From assembly GCA_002690445.1 (NCBI GenBank), contig NZER01000049.1, positions 4,994 through 11,535 on the forward strand: a stretch of 6,542 nt of DNA, in the 5' to 3' direction. Below the pieces are notes generated by a model. That model made no database searches, was not told the origin of the DNA, and worked only from the letters and a program-made list of their open reading frames with translations. Positions 1 through 4,515 of this stretch are shown one piece after another. Each line of letters opens with the position of its first letter. The stretch's first letter is position 1. Made by a program: the position numbers and the translations under genes. This DNA comes from Candidatus Pacearchaeota archaeon. Its GTDB lineage: Archaea; Nanoarchaeota; Nanoarchaeia; Pacearchaeales; GW2011-AR1.

Positions 1-507
1 AATAAGCTAGTTTTTCTAGACGACTATTATGAAGGACGCAGACACGCTAGTAAACTTCTTGTAGGTTTACAAACAGCCTTAGTTCAGCCTGCTTTTGTAA
101 ACGCTATGAGTACCTTTCCTGGCCTATTCCCTATTGTTAACCAAACTTCCCATATGGAAACCGTACTAAGTTCCTATGGGATGTGTGATTTTTATGGATG
201 GCATAAAGATGTGGACTCTCAAGAAGCTACTGCTGCTGGAAGAGTAATTACATTAGTTATGCATTTGAATACAGAACCCCAAGAATTTGTAGGGGGGGAA
301 CTGATTCTTACTGGAGAGACTATCGAAGACCAACTACCATATCAGCCTGTACATAATAGGGCTATCTTATTTCAATCCAATCAATGTGTACACGCAGTTG
401 ATGAAACTAAACATGAAGGAGATTTTAAAGATAATAGATTCTCTATTAATTTATGGTTAGGGTTTGATGTTGCAGATGAACGTCATACGTCTTATAGATA
501 TAGATAA
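1..507 (+). CDS. 2-oxoglutarate/Fe(II)-dependent oxygenase (5'-truncated)
   Basis: The frame is open from the first base, so the gene begins upstream; 168 residues are visible. In window numbering the facial-triad pattern is His68-x-Asp70 in the string GWHKD, with a distal His131 in CVHAVD. Arg146, in NRFSINLW, is the expected 2-oxoglutarate anchor. A GGEL strand between them fits the double-stranded beta-helix core of the prolyl-4-hydroxylase-like superfamily. Such enzymes use Fe(II), O2 and 2-oxoglutarate to hydroxylate a protein, nucleotide or small molecule; the substrate cannot be read from sequence. An internal ATG at 106 exists but lies downstream of clearly continuing coding sequence and is not taken as the start. 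The next gene, a second oxygenase-like protein, begins 5 nt after the stop. The family call is firm; the biological role is unknown. Confidence 0.85.
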   Translation, partial: NKLVFLDDYYEGRRHASKLLVGLQTALVQPAFVNAMSTFPGLFPIVNQTSHMETVLSSYGMCDFYGWHKDVDSQEATAAGRVITLVMHLNTEPQEFVGGELILTGETIEDQLPYQPVHNRAILFQSNQCVHAVDETKHEGDFKDNRFSINLWLGFDVADERHTSYRYR

Positions 508-512
508 AGTAT

Positions 513-1070
513 ATGACTACTAGAGAAAAACCTATAGAGCGTCAAGAGTTTAATTCTAAGGAAAAGGAGTCTATTTATACAACTGAGATAATCCTTTCCC
601 CTGGAGTTCATAACGGTTTGATTCAGACTATACGAAACCTCAAGGATAGAGGAGAAGGTGTTCCCTATGGGTCATCAAATGTTAAAGCCTTTATGACCGA
701 TTGGATAATGCAACATGACCCTGGCTTTGATAAGTTAAGCTATGAGATTATTCAAAGGGTAGAACATATATCTAAAGGGAAAAGGGGGAACAATCCAATT
801 GCTCTCGCAAACATGTGGGGATTGTTATATTGCCAAGGAGAGTCTACGAAATTTCATACGCACTGGCCTTCAGCTTGGAGTGGTGTATTTTATTTGGAGA
901 TACCTAGTGATTATTCGGGAGCATTAGTTTTCCCAGACTTAGAACATTATATAGAACCTGTACAGAATAAGCTGGTAGTTTTTGAGGGGGATGTATTACA
1001 TGGAGTTAATAGTTTAAAGAGTACACAGGAAAGAATAGCTATAGCTTTTAACTTTGGCACAGCGGATTAA
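513..1070 (+). CDS. Putative 2OG-Fe(II) oxygenase, HxH-type
   Basis: This complete 185-residue protein is probably a 2-oxoglutarate/Fe(II) oxygenase of the group found in many phages and marine bacteria (the PF13759/TIGR02466-like set). Its core is FHTHWPSAWSGVFYLEIP at about residues 114-131, matching that group's H.H(P)...SG.YY signature. A distal His163 (LHGV) and Arg174 (ERIAIAFNF) follow near the C terminus. The first metal motif is His115-x-His117 rather than the textbook HxD, so the exact iron ligands are uncertain. The ATG at 513 has only a weak ribosome site, but it lies 5 nt behind the preceding oxygenase and is probably translationally coupled. The two adjacent oxygenases differ clearly and are not a recent tandem duplication. 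The substrate is unknown; modification of a phage protein is one possibility. Confidence 0.75.
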   Translation: MTTREKPIERQEFNSKEKESIYTTEIILSPGVHNGLIQTIRNLKDRGEGVPYGSSNVKAFMTDWIMQHDPGFDKLSYEIIQRVEHISKGKRGNNPIALANMWGLLYCQGESTKFHTHWPSAWSGVFYLEIPSDYSGALVFPDLEHYIEPVQNKLVVFEGDVLHGVNSLKSTQERIAIAFNFGTAD

Positions 1071-1084
1071 GGAGGAATATAATA

Positions 1085-1255
1085 ATGCAAATTAAACTAT
1101 GGCCCGAAGACCCAGATTGTTCCTGTGAGGAATGTACGTGTGACCAAGCATCCTTTGGAAAGAAACGTGAGTGTGATTGCATGACATGCGATTGTGAGCA
1201 ATGCCATGAAGAAGAACCTGAGGAACCCAACGAATTTTTAGGTGTATCGGTCTAA
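1085..1255 (+). CDS. Metallothionein-like Cys-rich small protein
   Basis: This 56-residue acidic protein holds nine cysteines in two clusters. Cluster one is CxCxxCxC at residues 12, 14, 17 and 19. Cluster two is CxCxxCxCxxCH at residues 30, 32, 35, 37, 40 and 41. They are separated by a basic GKKR linker and followed by a Glu/Pro-rich tail. Repeated CxC and CxxC spacing without a zinc-ribbon fold is the hallmark of metallothioneins, which bind clusters of Zn, Cd or Cu through thiolates. Translation is well supported by GGAGG at 1071-1075 nine nt upstream of the ATG. The stop overlaps the next start as TAATG. It lies directly behind two iron-dependent oxygenases, so a metal-buffering role is conceivable, but that is inference. 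A compact structural zinc protein is the main alternative. Confidence 0.8.
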   Translation: MQIKLWPEDPDCSCEECTCDQASFGKKRECDCMTCDCEQCHEEEPEEPNEFLGVSV

Positions 1256-1521
1256 TGAAAAAACTAACTAACTATATCAATTTGCTCCTAACTTTTATCT
1301 CGCTCAATAAAACATTGGGTAAAGATGCCAAAGAATTCTATGGTCAACTCGCCTGCTTGGGGGTAGGAGTTAATAACGTTCTTAAAGACCGTCAAGTAAC
1401 TAACGAAGAACTAGATGAACTTACAGGACAATTGGCTGATGCTTGTGCTTCCTTAGTTAATCTTCTTGAGGAGTTTCGCATACCTGAAGATGAGGATGAG
1501 ATTGAAGTAGCCTCAAGTTAA
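1255..1521 (+). CDS. Small helical acidic protein, unknown function
   Basis: I do not recognise this 88-residue protein. It starts at the A shared with the preceding TAA (TAATG), so it is probably translated by coupling to the Cys-rich gene; no independent ribosome site is evident. Residues 5-20 form a leucine/isoleucine-rich, probably amphipathic helix. Residues 45-75 (VTNEELDELTGQLADACASL) look like a second helix. The C terminus is strongly acidic (PEDEDEIE, 78-85). It is the last gene before promoter P1, whose -35 box begins 5 nt beyond the stop codon. Size and character resemble many phage accessory proteins, and nothing points to an enzyme. Confidence 0.75.
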   Translation: MKKLTNYINLLLTFISLNKTLGKDAKEFYGQLACLGVGVNNVLKDRQVTNEELDELTGQLADACASLVNLLEEFRIPEDEDEIEVASS

Positions 1522-1541
1522 AGAGTTGACAGATTCTTTAA
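1518..1541. repeat. Inverted repeat flanking the P1 -35 box
   Basis: TTAAAGA at 1518-1524 and TCTTTAA at 1535-1541 form a perfect 7-bp inverted repeat with a 10-base centre. The centre contains the TTGACA -35 box of P1. The left arm overlaps the stop codon of the upstream gene. There is no following T-run, so a terminator is unlikely. An operator-like dyad is possible, but AT-rich chance pairing cannot be excluded. Confidence 0.45.
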
Positions 1542-1554
1542 TGTGTGTTATAAT
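1526..1554 (+). promoter_or_regulatory. Promoter P1, sigma70 consensus with extended -10
   Basis: TTGACA at 1526-1531 and TATAAT at 1549-1554 are both perfect consensus hexamers with a 17-bp spacer. TGT directly before the -10 supplies the extended -10 TGn motif. The expected transcription start is near 1561. The first gene downstream, at 1584, has an AAAGGAG ribosome site at 1571-1577. It would be read by the unmodified host RNA polymerase. Confidence 0.92.
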
Positions 1555-1562
1555 AGAGGTAA

Positions 1563-1574
1563 CTTTAATTAAAG
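1563..1574. repeat. 12-bp perfect palindrome overlapping the ribosome site
   Basis: CTTTAATTAAAG is a perfect palindrome lying at about +3 to +14 of the P1 transcript. Its right half overlaps the AAAGGAG ribosome site (1571-1577) of the 20-residue peptide gene. It could be a dimeric protein site in DNA or merely AT-rich coincidence. As RNA it cannot form a hairpin without a loop. Confidence 0.35.
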
Positions 1575-1583
1575 GAGCAGGAT

Positions 1584-1646
1584 ATGAATATCCTAGACCC
1601 CGTTAAGTTCCTCATCGCCTTACTAACACTAGGCATCTGCCTCTAA
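1584..1646 (+). CDS. 20-residue hydrophobic membrane micropeptide
   Basis: This is a very short reading frame, but it has the best expression signals in the region. Perfect promoter P1 ends 29 nt upstream. AAAGGAG at 1571-1577 sits 6 nt before the ATG. After a short polar start (MNILDPVK) residues 9-20 are almost wholly hydrophobic (FLIALLTLGICL), enough for a short membrane helix. It ends at TAA 22 nt before the next start. Possible roles include a membrane-acting peptide or a translated leader controlling the downstream genes; neither can be shown. No Trp/His-type attenuator codon run is present, and no terminator-antiterminator pair was seen. Confidence 0.65.
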   Translation: MNILDPVKFLIALLTLGICL

Positions 1647-1667
1647 AAGAGGAGGGTTCTACTATCT

Positions 1668-1847
1668 ATGAGTAACATAATGCAGTATCTGATACAGTTG
1701 GGAGAAGAGTTTAGAGATTCTTACAAAACTGTAGATGGTAGAATTGATGAGGTAATACAATCTCTAGACCTTCTCTCAATGCGTATCGCTGAAGTTGAAA
1801 GACGAATGAATCCTAATCTAACTGATGAGGATTATAAGGATGAATGA
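1668..1847 (+). CDS. Small helical protein, unknown function
   Basis: This 59-residue protein starts MSNIMQYLIQLGEEF and is probably one long helix. Leu, Ile and Val recur every three to four residues through about residue 44 (VDGRIDEVIQSLDLLSMRIAEVERRM), suggesting a coiled coil. The end is acidic (LTDEDYKDE). The ribosome site GAGGAGGG at 1649-1656 is strong but lies an unusually long 11-12 nt from the ATG. It is the second gene of the P1 unit and overlaps the next gene by 8 nt. Its pattern resembles small phage chaperone or oligomerisation peptides, but I cannot name a family. Confidence 0.75.
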   Translation: MSNIMQYLIQLGEEFRDSYKTVDGRIDEVIQSLDLLSMRIAEVERRMNPNLTDEDYKDE

Positions 1848-2145
1848 CCCGATTGATTGGTCTGAAGCCGATAGAAATTCTGAAGAGGCTTGGCGTAACT
1901 ATTTCCAATTGATGCTAAGTAATCTTCATAATGTAATGAAGGGTGAGTTTCAAGCATTTGAAATTTATCCATTTGATGACCCCCGTGACTTTGTGAATGG
2001 TTTCACATTAGCAGGGTCTTTCTTTGTGGGGTTACATCTAGAACCAGACCTTGAGATTCGCCAAAGAAACGTGGCTAGTTTCAGAAGAATCTTAGCCATG
2101 TTCATGGTCAATCTCATACGTGAGTTAGAACATGATGAAAGGTAA
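1840..2145 (+). CDS. Hypothetical protein, 101 aa
   Basis: I do not recognise this protein. The ATG at 1840 is chosen because a TGAGGA motif (1826-1831) lies 8 nt upstream and the overlap with the preceding gene is then only 8 nt. An in-frame ATG at 1825 would add five residues but has no ribosome site. The N-terminal third is polar and aromatic (DPIDWSEADRNSEEAWRNYFQ). The centre has a Gly/Phe-rich hydrophobic stretch (FTLAGSFFVGLHL) and the C-terminal third is a probable helix (RRILAMFMVNLIRELEHDE). No cysteine or metal motif is present. It appears to be a soluble alpha-helical phage protein. Confidence 0.75.
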   Translation: MNDPIDWSEADRNSEEAWRNYFQLMLSNLHNVMKGEFQAFEIYPFDDPRDFVNGFTLAGSFFVGLHLEPDLEIRQRNVASFRRILAMFMVNLIRELEHDER

Positions 2146-2440
2146 GTATAATAATACTATACTAGATACTGTGGGGGAGTTAGTATTGATTGTGCCAACC
2201 TTAAATCCAATGTTCATTAGACATTGTAATATTTGTGACACGTTTAATCCAGATGATATTGCATTCCGAAAGTGGATAGACTTTTTGTTGGCTGGCACTA
2301 AGATGCTTCTTCATCCACCAGAACCTTATCTAGATATAAAACACATTAAACCTGATTTATTGTGTACCAATTGTCAATCTAATACTTTAACACAAGTCTT
2401 ATTTGTGTGGGAAAAAGGTGATGAAACAACCGAAGAATAG
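2132..2440 (+). CDS. Two-CxxC zinc-ribbon-like small protein
   Basis: This 102-residue protein has two knuckles, Cys32-x-x-Cys35 (HCNICDTF) and Cys78-x-x-Cys81 (LCTNCQSN), 42 residues apart. This is the standard four-thiolate arrangement for one structural zinc. Between them are aromatic and proline residues (FRKWIDFLL, HPPEPYLDIKHIKPD). Two adjacent ATGs at 2132 and 2135 are possible starts. Both overlap the previous gene by 11-14 nt and neither has a strong ribosome site, so coupling is likely. Such domains are common in small phage proteins that bind nucleic acid or host protein complexes; no specific target can be assigned. Confidence 0.75.
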   Translation: MMKGKYNNTILDTVGELVLIVPTLNPMFIRHCNICDTFNPDDIAFRKWIDFLLAGTKMLLHPPEPYLDIKHIKPDLLCTNCQSNTLTQVLFVWEKGDETTEE

Positions 2441-2570
2441 AGATTCCAAACTAATCAAACGTAGAAACGTTAAGGCTCAAAACTCTGTGCATAAAGAGAA
2501 ACATAGAGTTAAGAAAGAAAAACATAGGGTTGTTAGATATGATGTTGAAGAAGTTGTTGAACAAAGTTAG
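2421..2570 (+). CDS. Small basic Lys/Arg-rich protein
   Basis: This 49-residue reading frame fills what would otherwise be a gap of about 100 nt. It overlaps the preceding gene by 20 nt and the following one by 32 nt. Residues 2-39 are very basic. They include a short internal repeat, KEKHRV at 25-30 and again at 32-37, which is also visible in DNA at 2493-2510 and 2514-2531. The C terminus turns acidic (DVEEVVEQ). The only ribosome-site-like sequence, AAAAAGG, ends 2 nt before the ATG, which is closer than usual. A nucleic-acid-binding peptide is plausible from charge alone. Confidence 0.5.
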   Translation: MKQPKNRDSKLIKRRNVKAQNSVHKEKHRVKKEKHRVVRYDVEEVVEQS

Positions 2571-2709
2571 ATGCAGAGTAGGGAACCATCCTCCTAAGGA
2601 TGCACCCATAATTGAATTATGGATAGCTGAGAATTCAGGACAGTTTGTAGTATTTAAATGTGCAAGATGCAATTCTACGGTAGGGAGTACATGGCATGAA
2701 TCACGCTGA
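2539..2709 (+). CDS. Zinc-knuckle-like microprotein, 56 aa
   Basis: The start is one of two adjacent ATGs (2539 or 2542), with TAGGG at 2525-2529 nine nt before. After a basic, leucine-rich N terminus (MMLKKLLNKVR) come Cys12 and His17 (CRVGNH). Then follow an IIELWIA strand and Cys41-x-x-Cys44 (FKCARCNS). C-x4-H plus CxxC gives four potential zinc ligands in a compact beta-hairpin-like fold often seen in tiny phage proteins. It overlaps the basic-protein gene by 32 nt and the next gene by 14 nt. The function is unknown. Confidence 0.65.
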   Translation: MMLKKLLNKVRCRVGNHPPKDAPIIELWIAENSGQFVVFKCARCNSTVGSTWHESR

Positions 2710-3160
2710 ATGGGATGATAATATTCTGGAAGAAGAAGGCACTCGGATAATTTCTCTTACTAGAAACGAGGCTTTGTTCATAGATGATTCGGTAACAATG
2801 TTAATTGAACCAGAAGCTAATCTACCACTACCCTTTAGACCCTTAGTACCGAAGGCTTTAATCCCTGTGCCAGCTAATATGCTAGATAAACTAGGTGCAG
2901 TTATATTAGCTACGGCTGATAATAATAACCCAGTTGAGATAGAATTATATATTTCTGAGTTGTATATACTTAGAGAAATGTGTTTAAGTTATATAACTAT
3001 TAATGGGGAAAGAGTAGGCTATAATCTAAAGCGGAAGATTTATAAGGCTCTACTTGGTAAAACTCCTCAAGAGGAAGAACTACTATCAGAAGAACGTAAA
3101 ATATTTGAGAACCTATTAAATAATGCTAACGTAGATATTTCCGCTAACCCTCTAGAATAA
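2696..3160 (+). CDS. Hypothetical protein, 154 aa
   Basis: This is the largest gene of the P1 unit. The ATG at 2696 follows AGGGAG (2682-2687) by 8 nt. Residues 17-37 (RIISLTRNEALFIDDSVTML) form a strand-helix segment. Residues 40-61 are proline-rich (LPLPFRPLVPKALIPVP) and probably extended. Residues 61-95 look helical (NMLDKLGAVILATA, YISELYILREM). The segment GERVGYNLKRKIYKALLG at about 104-121 is basic and is followed by an acidic helix. There is no signal peptide, membrane helix or metal site. The ordered alternation of conserved-looking motifs suggests a real globular domain, perhaps one that contacts a partner protein, but I do not recognise the family. Confidence 0.8.
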   Translation: MNHAEWDDNILEEEGTRIISLTRNEALFIDDSVTMLIEPEANLPLPFRPLVPKALIPVPANMLDKLGAVILATADNNNPVEIELYISELYILREMCLSYITINGERVGYNLKRKIYKALLGKTPQEEELLSEERKIFENLLNNANVDISANPLE

Positions 3161-3405
3161 TGGTAGACGCTTTATATGCGTTAGCTGGTGTTGGGTTGGC
3201 TGGCCTTACTCTCTTCTTAGTGTGGATAAATTGGCAGATACTTCAAGTATCTAAACGGTTATTAAAAATTAGTGTGGACTTACTAGAAGAAACTATAATC
3301 ATTAGACAGGAAACCATAATCATTCGGGAAGTATCCCAAGTAATTGAACAGGAAACTATACTAACTAGAAAGGCTTTGGTAGGTGATGATGGTACAGAAG
3401 ATTAA
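3160..3405 (+). CDS. Single-TM protein with heptad-repeat coiled coil
   Basis: This 81-residue protein starts inside the preceding stop (TAATG). Residues 4-24 (ALYALAGVGLAGLTLFLVWI) are a clear transmembrane helix. An amphipathic segment follows (QILQVSKRLLKISVDLLEE). Residues 44-71 are four tandem heptads: ETIIIRQ, ETIIIRE, VSQVIEQ and ETILTRK. A membrane anchor followed by a heptad coiled coil resembles inner-membrane spanins and some phage membrane-tethered effectors. It lacks neighbouring lysis genes, so I do not call it a spanin. The acidic tail ends GDDGTED. The topology, inside or outside, is not decided by the sequence. Confidence 0.75.
   Translation: MVDALYALAGVGLAGLTLFLVWINWQILQVSKRLLKISVDLLEETIIIRQETIIIREVSQVIEQETILTRKALVGDDGTED
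3289..3372 (+). repeat. Four tandem 21-bp units encoding heptads
   Basis: Units begin at 3289, 3310, 3331 and 3352, each encoding seven residues of the pattern E-T-I-I-I-R-x. Units 1 and 2 differ at only a few bases, unit 4 is close to them, and unit 3 (VSQVIEQ) has diverged. This looks like in-frame duplication of a coiled-coil heptad. Confidence 0.7.
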
Positions 3406-3679
3406 TCCCCACGCAACTCAAACAGGAATGACTTTATCGGATACAGATGTAGAAGCTATTAGGAAATTGTTTGGTGATGTGTGGTGTGCCGAAGTAAGGA
3501 TGAAGAATTGGAAAGAGAAGCATACAGGAAACTATTGCCAATGGACATTACAATTACCTGATAAAGACAACAACAATTTTACAGTAACTAATTCAAATTT
3601 ATCAGATGCTGTAGACATTGCTTTAAAGGTTCATTGGCAGGGGGTTGACTATTCGGAGAAAAGGGTGTATAATGAATAA
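3389..3679 (+). CDS. Hypothetical protein, 96 aa
   Basis: GTG at 3383, ATG at 3386 and ATG at 3389 are in frame. 3389 is preferred because the AGG of GGTAGG (3378-3383) is then 5 nt away. It overlaps the previous gene by 17 nt. The fold seems mixed: a helix (SDTDVEAIRKLFGD, 17-30), then aromatic strands with Trp32, Trp41 and Trp52 (VWCAEV, NYCQWTLQLPD). A final helix follows (LSDAVDIALKVHWQG). Two isolated cysteines do not form a metal motif. Helix, antiparallel strands, helix in about 95 residues is common for small phage regulators or inhibitors; no specific assignment is possible. Confidence 0.75.
   Translation: MVQKINPHATQTGMTLSDTDVEAIRKLFGDVWCAEVRMKNWKEKHTGNYCQWTLQLPDKDNNNFTVTNSNLSDAVDIALKVHWQGVDYSEKRVYNE
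3645..3673 (+). promoter_or_regulatory. Possible promoter inside coding overlap
   Basis: TTGACT at 3645-3650 and TATAAT at 3668-3673 are spaced by exactly 17 bp, one mismatch from consensus. Unlike the other five promoters it lacks the TGn extension and lies inside a gene. The ATG of the next gene (3672) overlaps its -10 box. Transcription from about 3680 would therefore miss that start and serve only the gene at 3889 onward. It may be chance. Confidence 0.35.
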
Positions 3680-3878
3680 CTATGGAACCTTTATGGACAC
3701 GTTCATAGAGAACTATCAGGAAATGCTAGAGTTAATTATACAAGCAAGGATTGCATCTGATAGAGTAGACGATTGGAAGAAGGCGTTAGAAGCTGTACTC
3801 AATCCAGAACCAAGGAGTAGACATGACTACACGTATCAAGTAATTAATAGCCGAATAGATTACGATAAATATATTTAG
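3672..3878 (+). CDS. Hypothetical helical protein, 68 aa
   Basis: The ATG at 3672 is preferred over an in-frame TTG at 3645. AAAAGGG ends 6 nt before it, and the overlap with the previous gene is then only 8 nt. The protein begins MNNYGTFMDTFIENYQEML. It seems mostly helical through residue 45 (ELIIQARIASDRVDDWKKALEAVL). It ends in a tyrosine-rich segment (HDYTYQVINSRIDYDKYI). No metal motif, membrane helix or known family is recognised. It sits late in the P1 unit, 10 nt before the next start. Confidence 0.7.
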   Translation: MNNYGTFMDTFIENYQEMLELIIQARIASDRVDDWKKALEAVLNPEPRSRHDYTYQVINSRIDYDKYI

Positions 3879-3888
3879 GAGTATGAGA

Positions 3889-4152
3889 ATGGACGCAAAA
3901 GATATGGAGAAACTGGAACAAACCTGGGAAAAGTATTACACCGCTAAATATCATGGAAGAGAAGGAAGAATCAAAGCCGTGAATCAACTATCCGCTACGG
4001 CTCAATTTGAATGGGTGGTTAAAAACGCAGATTGCTTTTGCAGGGATTGCGTAGCCACTATGCAAAAGAGTTATAGTATGTACATGGATTGGACTGACAA
4101 GACTTGTTCCCACTCAGAACCACAAGTGATTAGTTCCTTTATGCAAGGATAG
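3889..4152 (+). CDS. Cys/His-cluster small protein, unknown function
   Basis: The ATG at 3889 lies 7 nt after AGGAG (3877-3881). An in-frame ATG at 3883 would be only 1 nt from that site, so 3889 is chosen, giving 87 residues. The N-terminal half is a charged helix (MEKLEQTWEKYYTAKYHGREGR). The C-terminal half carries Cys49-x-Cys51-x-x-Cys54 (DCFCRDC) and Cys73-x-His75 (TCSH), a likely zinc site with up to five ligands. The stop TAG directly abuts the -35 box of promoter P2, so this is the last gene of its unit. A nucleic-acid or protein-binding role is possible. Confidence 0.75.
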   Translation: MDAKDMEKLEQTWEKYYTAKYHGREGRIKAVNQLSATAQFEWVVKNADCFCRDCVATMQKSYSMYMDWTDKTCSHSEPQVISSFMQG

Positions 4153-4181
4153 TTGACAAGATTAAATAACTGTGGTATAAT
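4153..4181 (+). promoter_or_regulatory. Promoter P2, sigma70 consensus with extended -10
   Basis: TTGACA at 4153-4158 and TATAAT at 4176-4181 have a 17-bp spacer and TGG before the -10. Both hexamers are perfect, and the -35 box begins at the base after the upstream stop codon. The expected start is near 4188. Downstream AAGGAG at 4218-4223 serves the gene at 4230. The spacer closely resembles that of P3. Confidence 0.92.
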
Positions 4182-4210
4182 TGGGGTAAGTTGAAATACA
4201 CTTACCCTAA
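4181..4210. repeat. Inverted repeat over the P2 start site
   Basis: GGGTAAG (4184-4190) and CTTACCC (4201-4207) are a perfect 7-bp inverted repeat around a 10-base centre. With two flanking T-A pairs and one G-T it extends to 10 positions with 9 matches. The left arm begins at the predicted -4, so RNA starting at +1 would lack part of it. That favours a DNA operator over an RNA hairpin. No T-run follows, so it is not an intrinsic terminator. Confidence 0.6.
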
Positions 4211-4229
4211 TTGCTTTAAGGAGAACTAC

Positions 4230-4334
4230 ATGAAAGATGATGGTGGATACTCTGTAACAGATTACTACTTGTTTACGTTAACCTTTCTAGTAGGATTCGT
4301 TACAGGCATGATAGTAGTAAAAGATTTATTATGA
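4230..4334 (+). CDS. 34-residue single-TM microprotein
   Basis: This is the first gene behind promoter P2, with AAGGAG at 4218-4223 exactly 6 nt before the ATG, so expression is well supported. A polar N terminus (MKDDGGYSVTDYY) leads into a membrane helix at residues 13-30 (YLFTLTFLVGFVTGMIVV). It ends in the short tail KDLL. Acidic residues before the helix and a single lysine after it suggest N-out/C-in topology, though charge bias is weak at this size. The position of a membrane micropeptide as the first gene after a strong promoter matches the P1 unit. The function is unknown. Confidence 0.75.
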   Translation: MKDDGGYSVTDYYLFTLTFLVGFVTGMIVVKDLL

Positions 4335-4349
4335 TAGGAGTATAATGTT

Positions 4350-4496
4350 TTGGTAGAGAAGATGTTAGAATCAATGAGATTAGTTTATTCGATGGTTTCA
4401 ATAGGATTGGTTAGACCTGATGGAGCAACAACCACAACCAGCGAGAATCCTAGCCTTTATAGGGATACTTTTCTGGGCTATTATTTGGTTTATTAA
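4350..4496 (+). CDS. Possible TTG-start small protein (overlaps next gene)
   Basis: This reading frame begins at TTG 4350, 9 nt after AGGAG (4336-4340), or at ATG 4362 without a good site; it has 48 or 44 residues. The first part is amphipathic (MLESMRLVYSMVSIGLV). A Thr/Ser-rich linker (DGATTTTSENPS) and an aromatic end (FLGYYLVY) follow. The closest ATG to the ribosome site (4345) gives only a three-codon peptide. Its second half overlaps the 31-residue membrane frame at 4420 by 77 nt, unusually long for this genome. One of the two may be spurious, or an indel may lie here. Confidence 0.4.
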   Translation: MVEKMLESMRLVYSMVSIGLVRPDGATTTTSENPSLYRDTFLGYYLVY

Positions 4497-4515
4497 AGGG
4501 GGAGAGATATGGTAG
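4420..4515 (+). CDS. 31-residue single-TM microprotein
   Basis: The frame reads MEQQPQPARILAF, a polar proline-rich start, then a dense hydrophobic core at about residues 10-25. Tryptophans lie at the membrane edge (FWAIIWFIKGGEIW). Residue composition strongly resembles a real transmembrane protein rather than a chance reading. The weakness is the start: only a poor purine stretch precedes ATG 4420. It overlaps the following gene by 7 nt, the spacing style used across the window, whereas the competing frame (4350-4496) shares 77 nt with it. If real, it forms part of a run of hydrophobic microproteins behind P2. Confidence 0.5.
   Translation: MEQQPQPARILAFIGILFWAIIWFIKGGEIW

Noticed and set aside
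1048..1230. Minus-strand 60-codon frame opposite the Cys-rich gene
   Set aside because: The repeated Ser/His/Gln composition is the mirror of the Cys/Asp/Glu codons on the + strand, and no start signals are visible.
2451..2672. Minus-strand 73-codon frame
   Set aside because: It is antisense to the basic and zinc-knuckle genes, has Phe/Asn-rich shadow composition and no promoter or ribosome site.
3160..3405. Calling the TM/coiled-coil protein an inner-membrane spanin
   Set aside because: No outer-membrane lipoprotein partner, endolysin or holin is nearby, and the host envelope type is unknown.
4181..4210. Intrinsic terminator between the P1 and P2 units
   Set aside because: The stem is short and only moderately GC-rich, and no T-run follows. 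It lies after the P2 -10 box, so an operator fits better.
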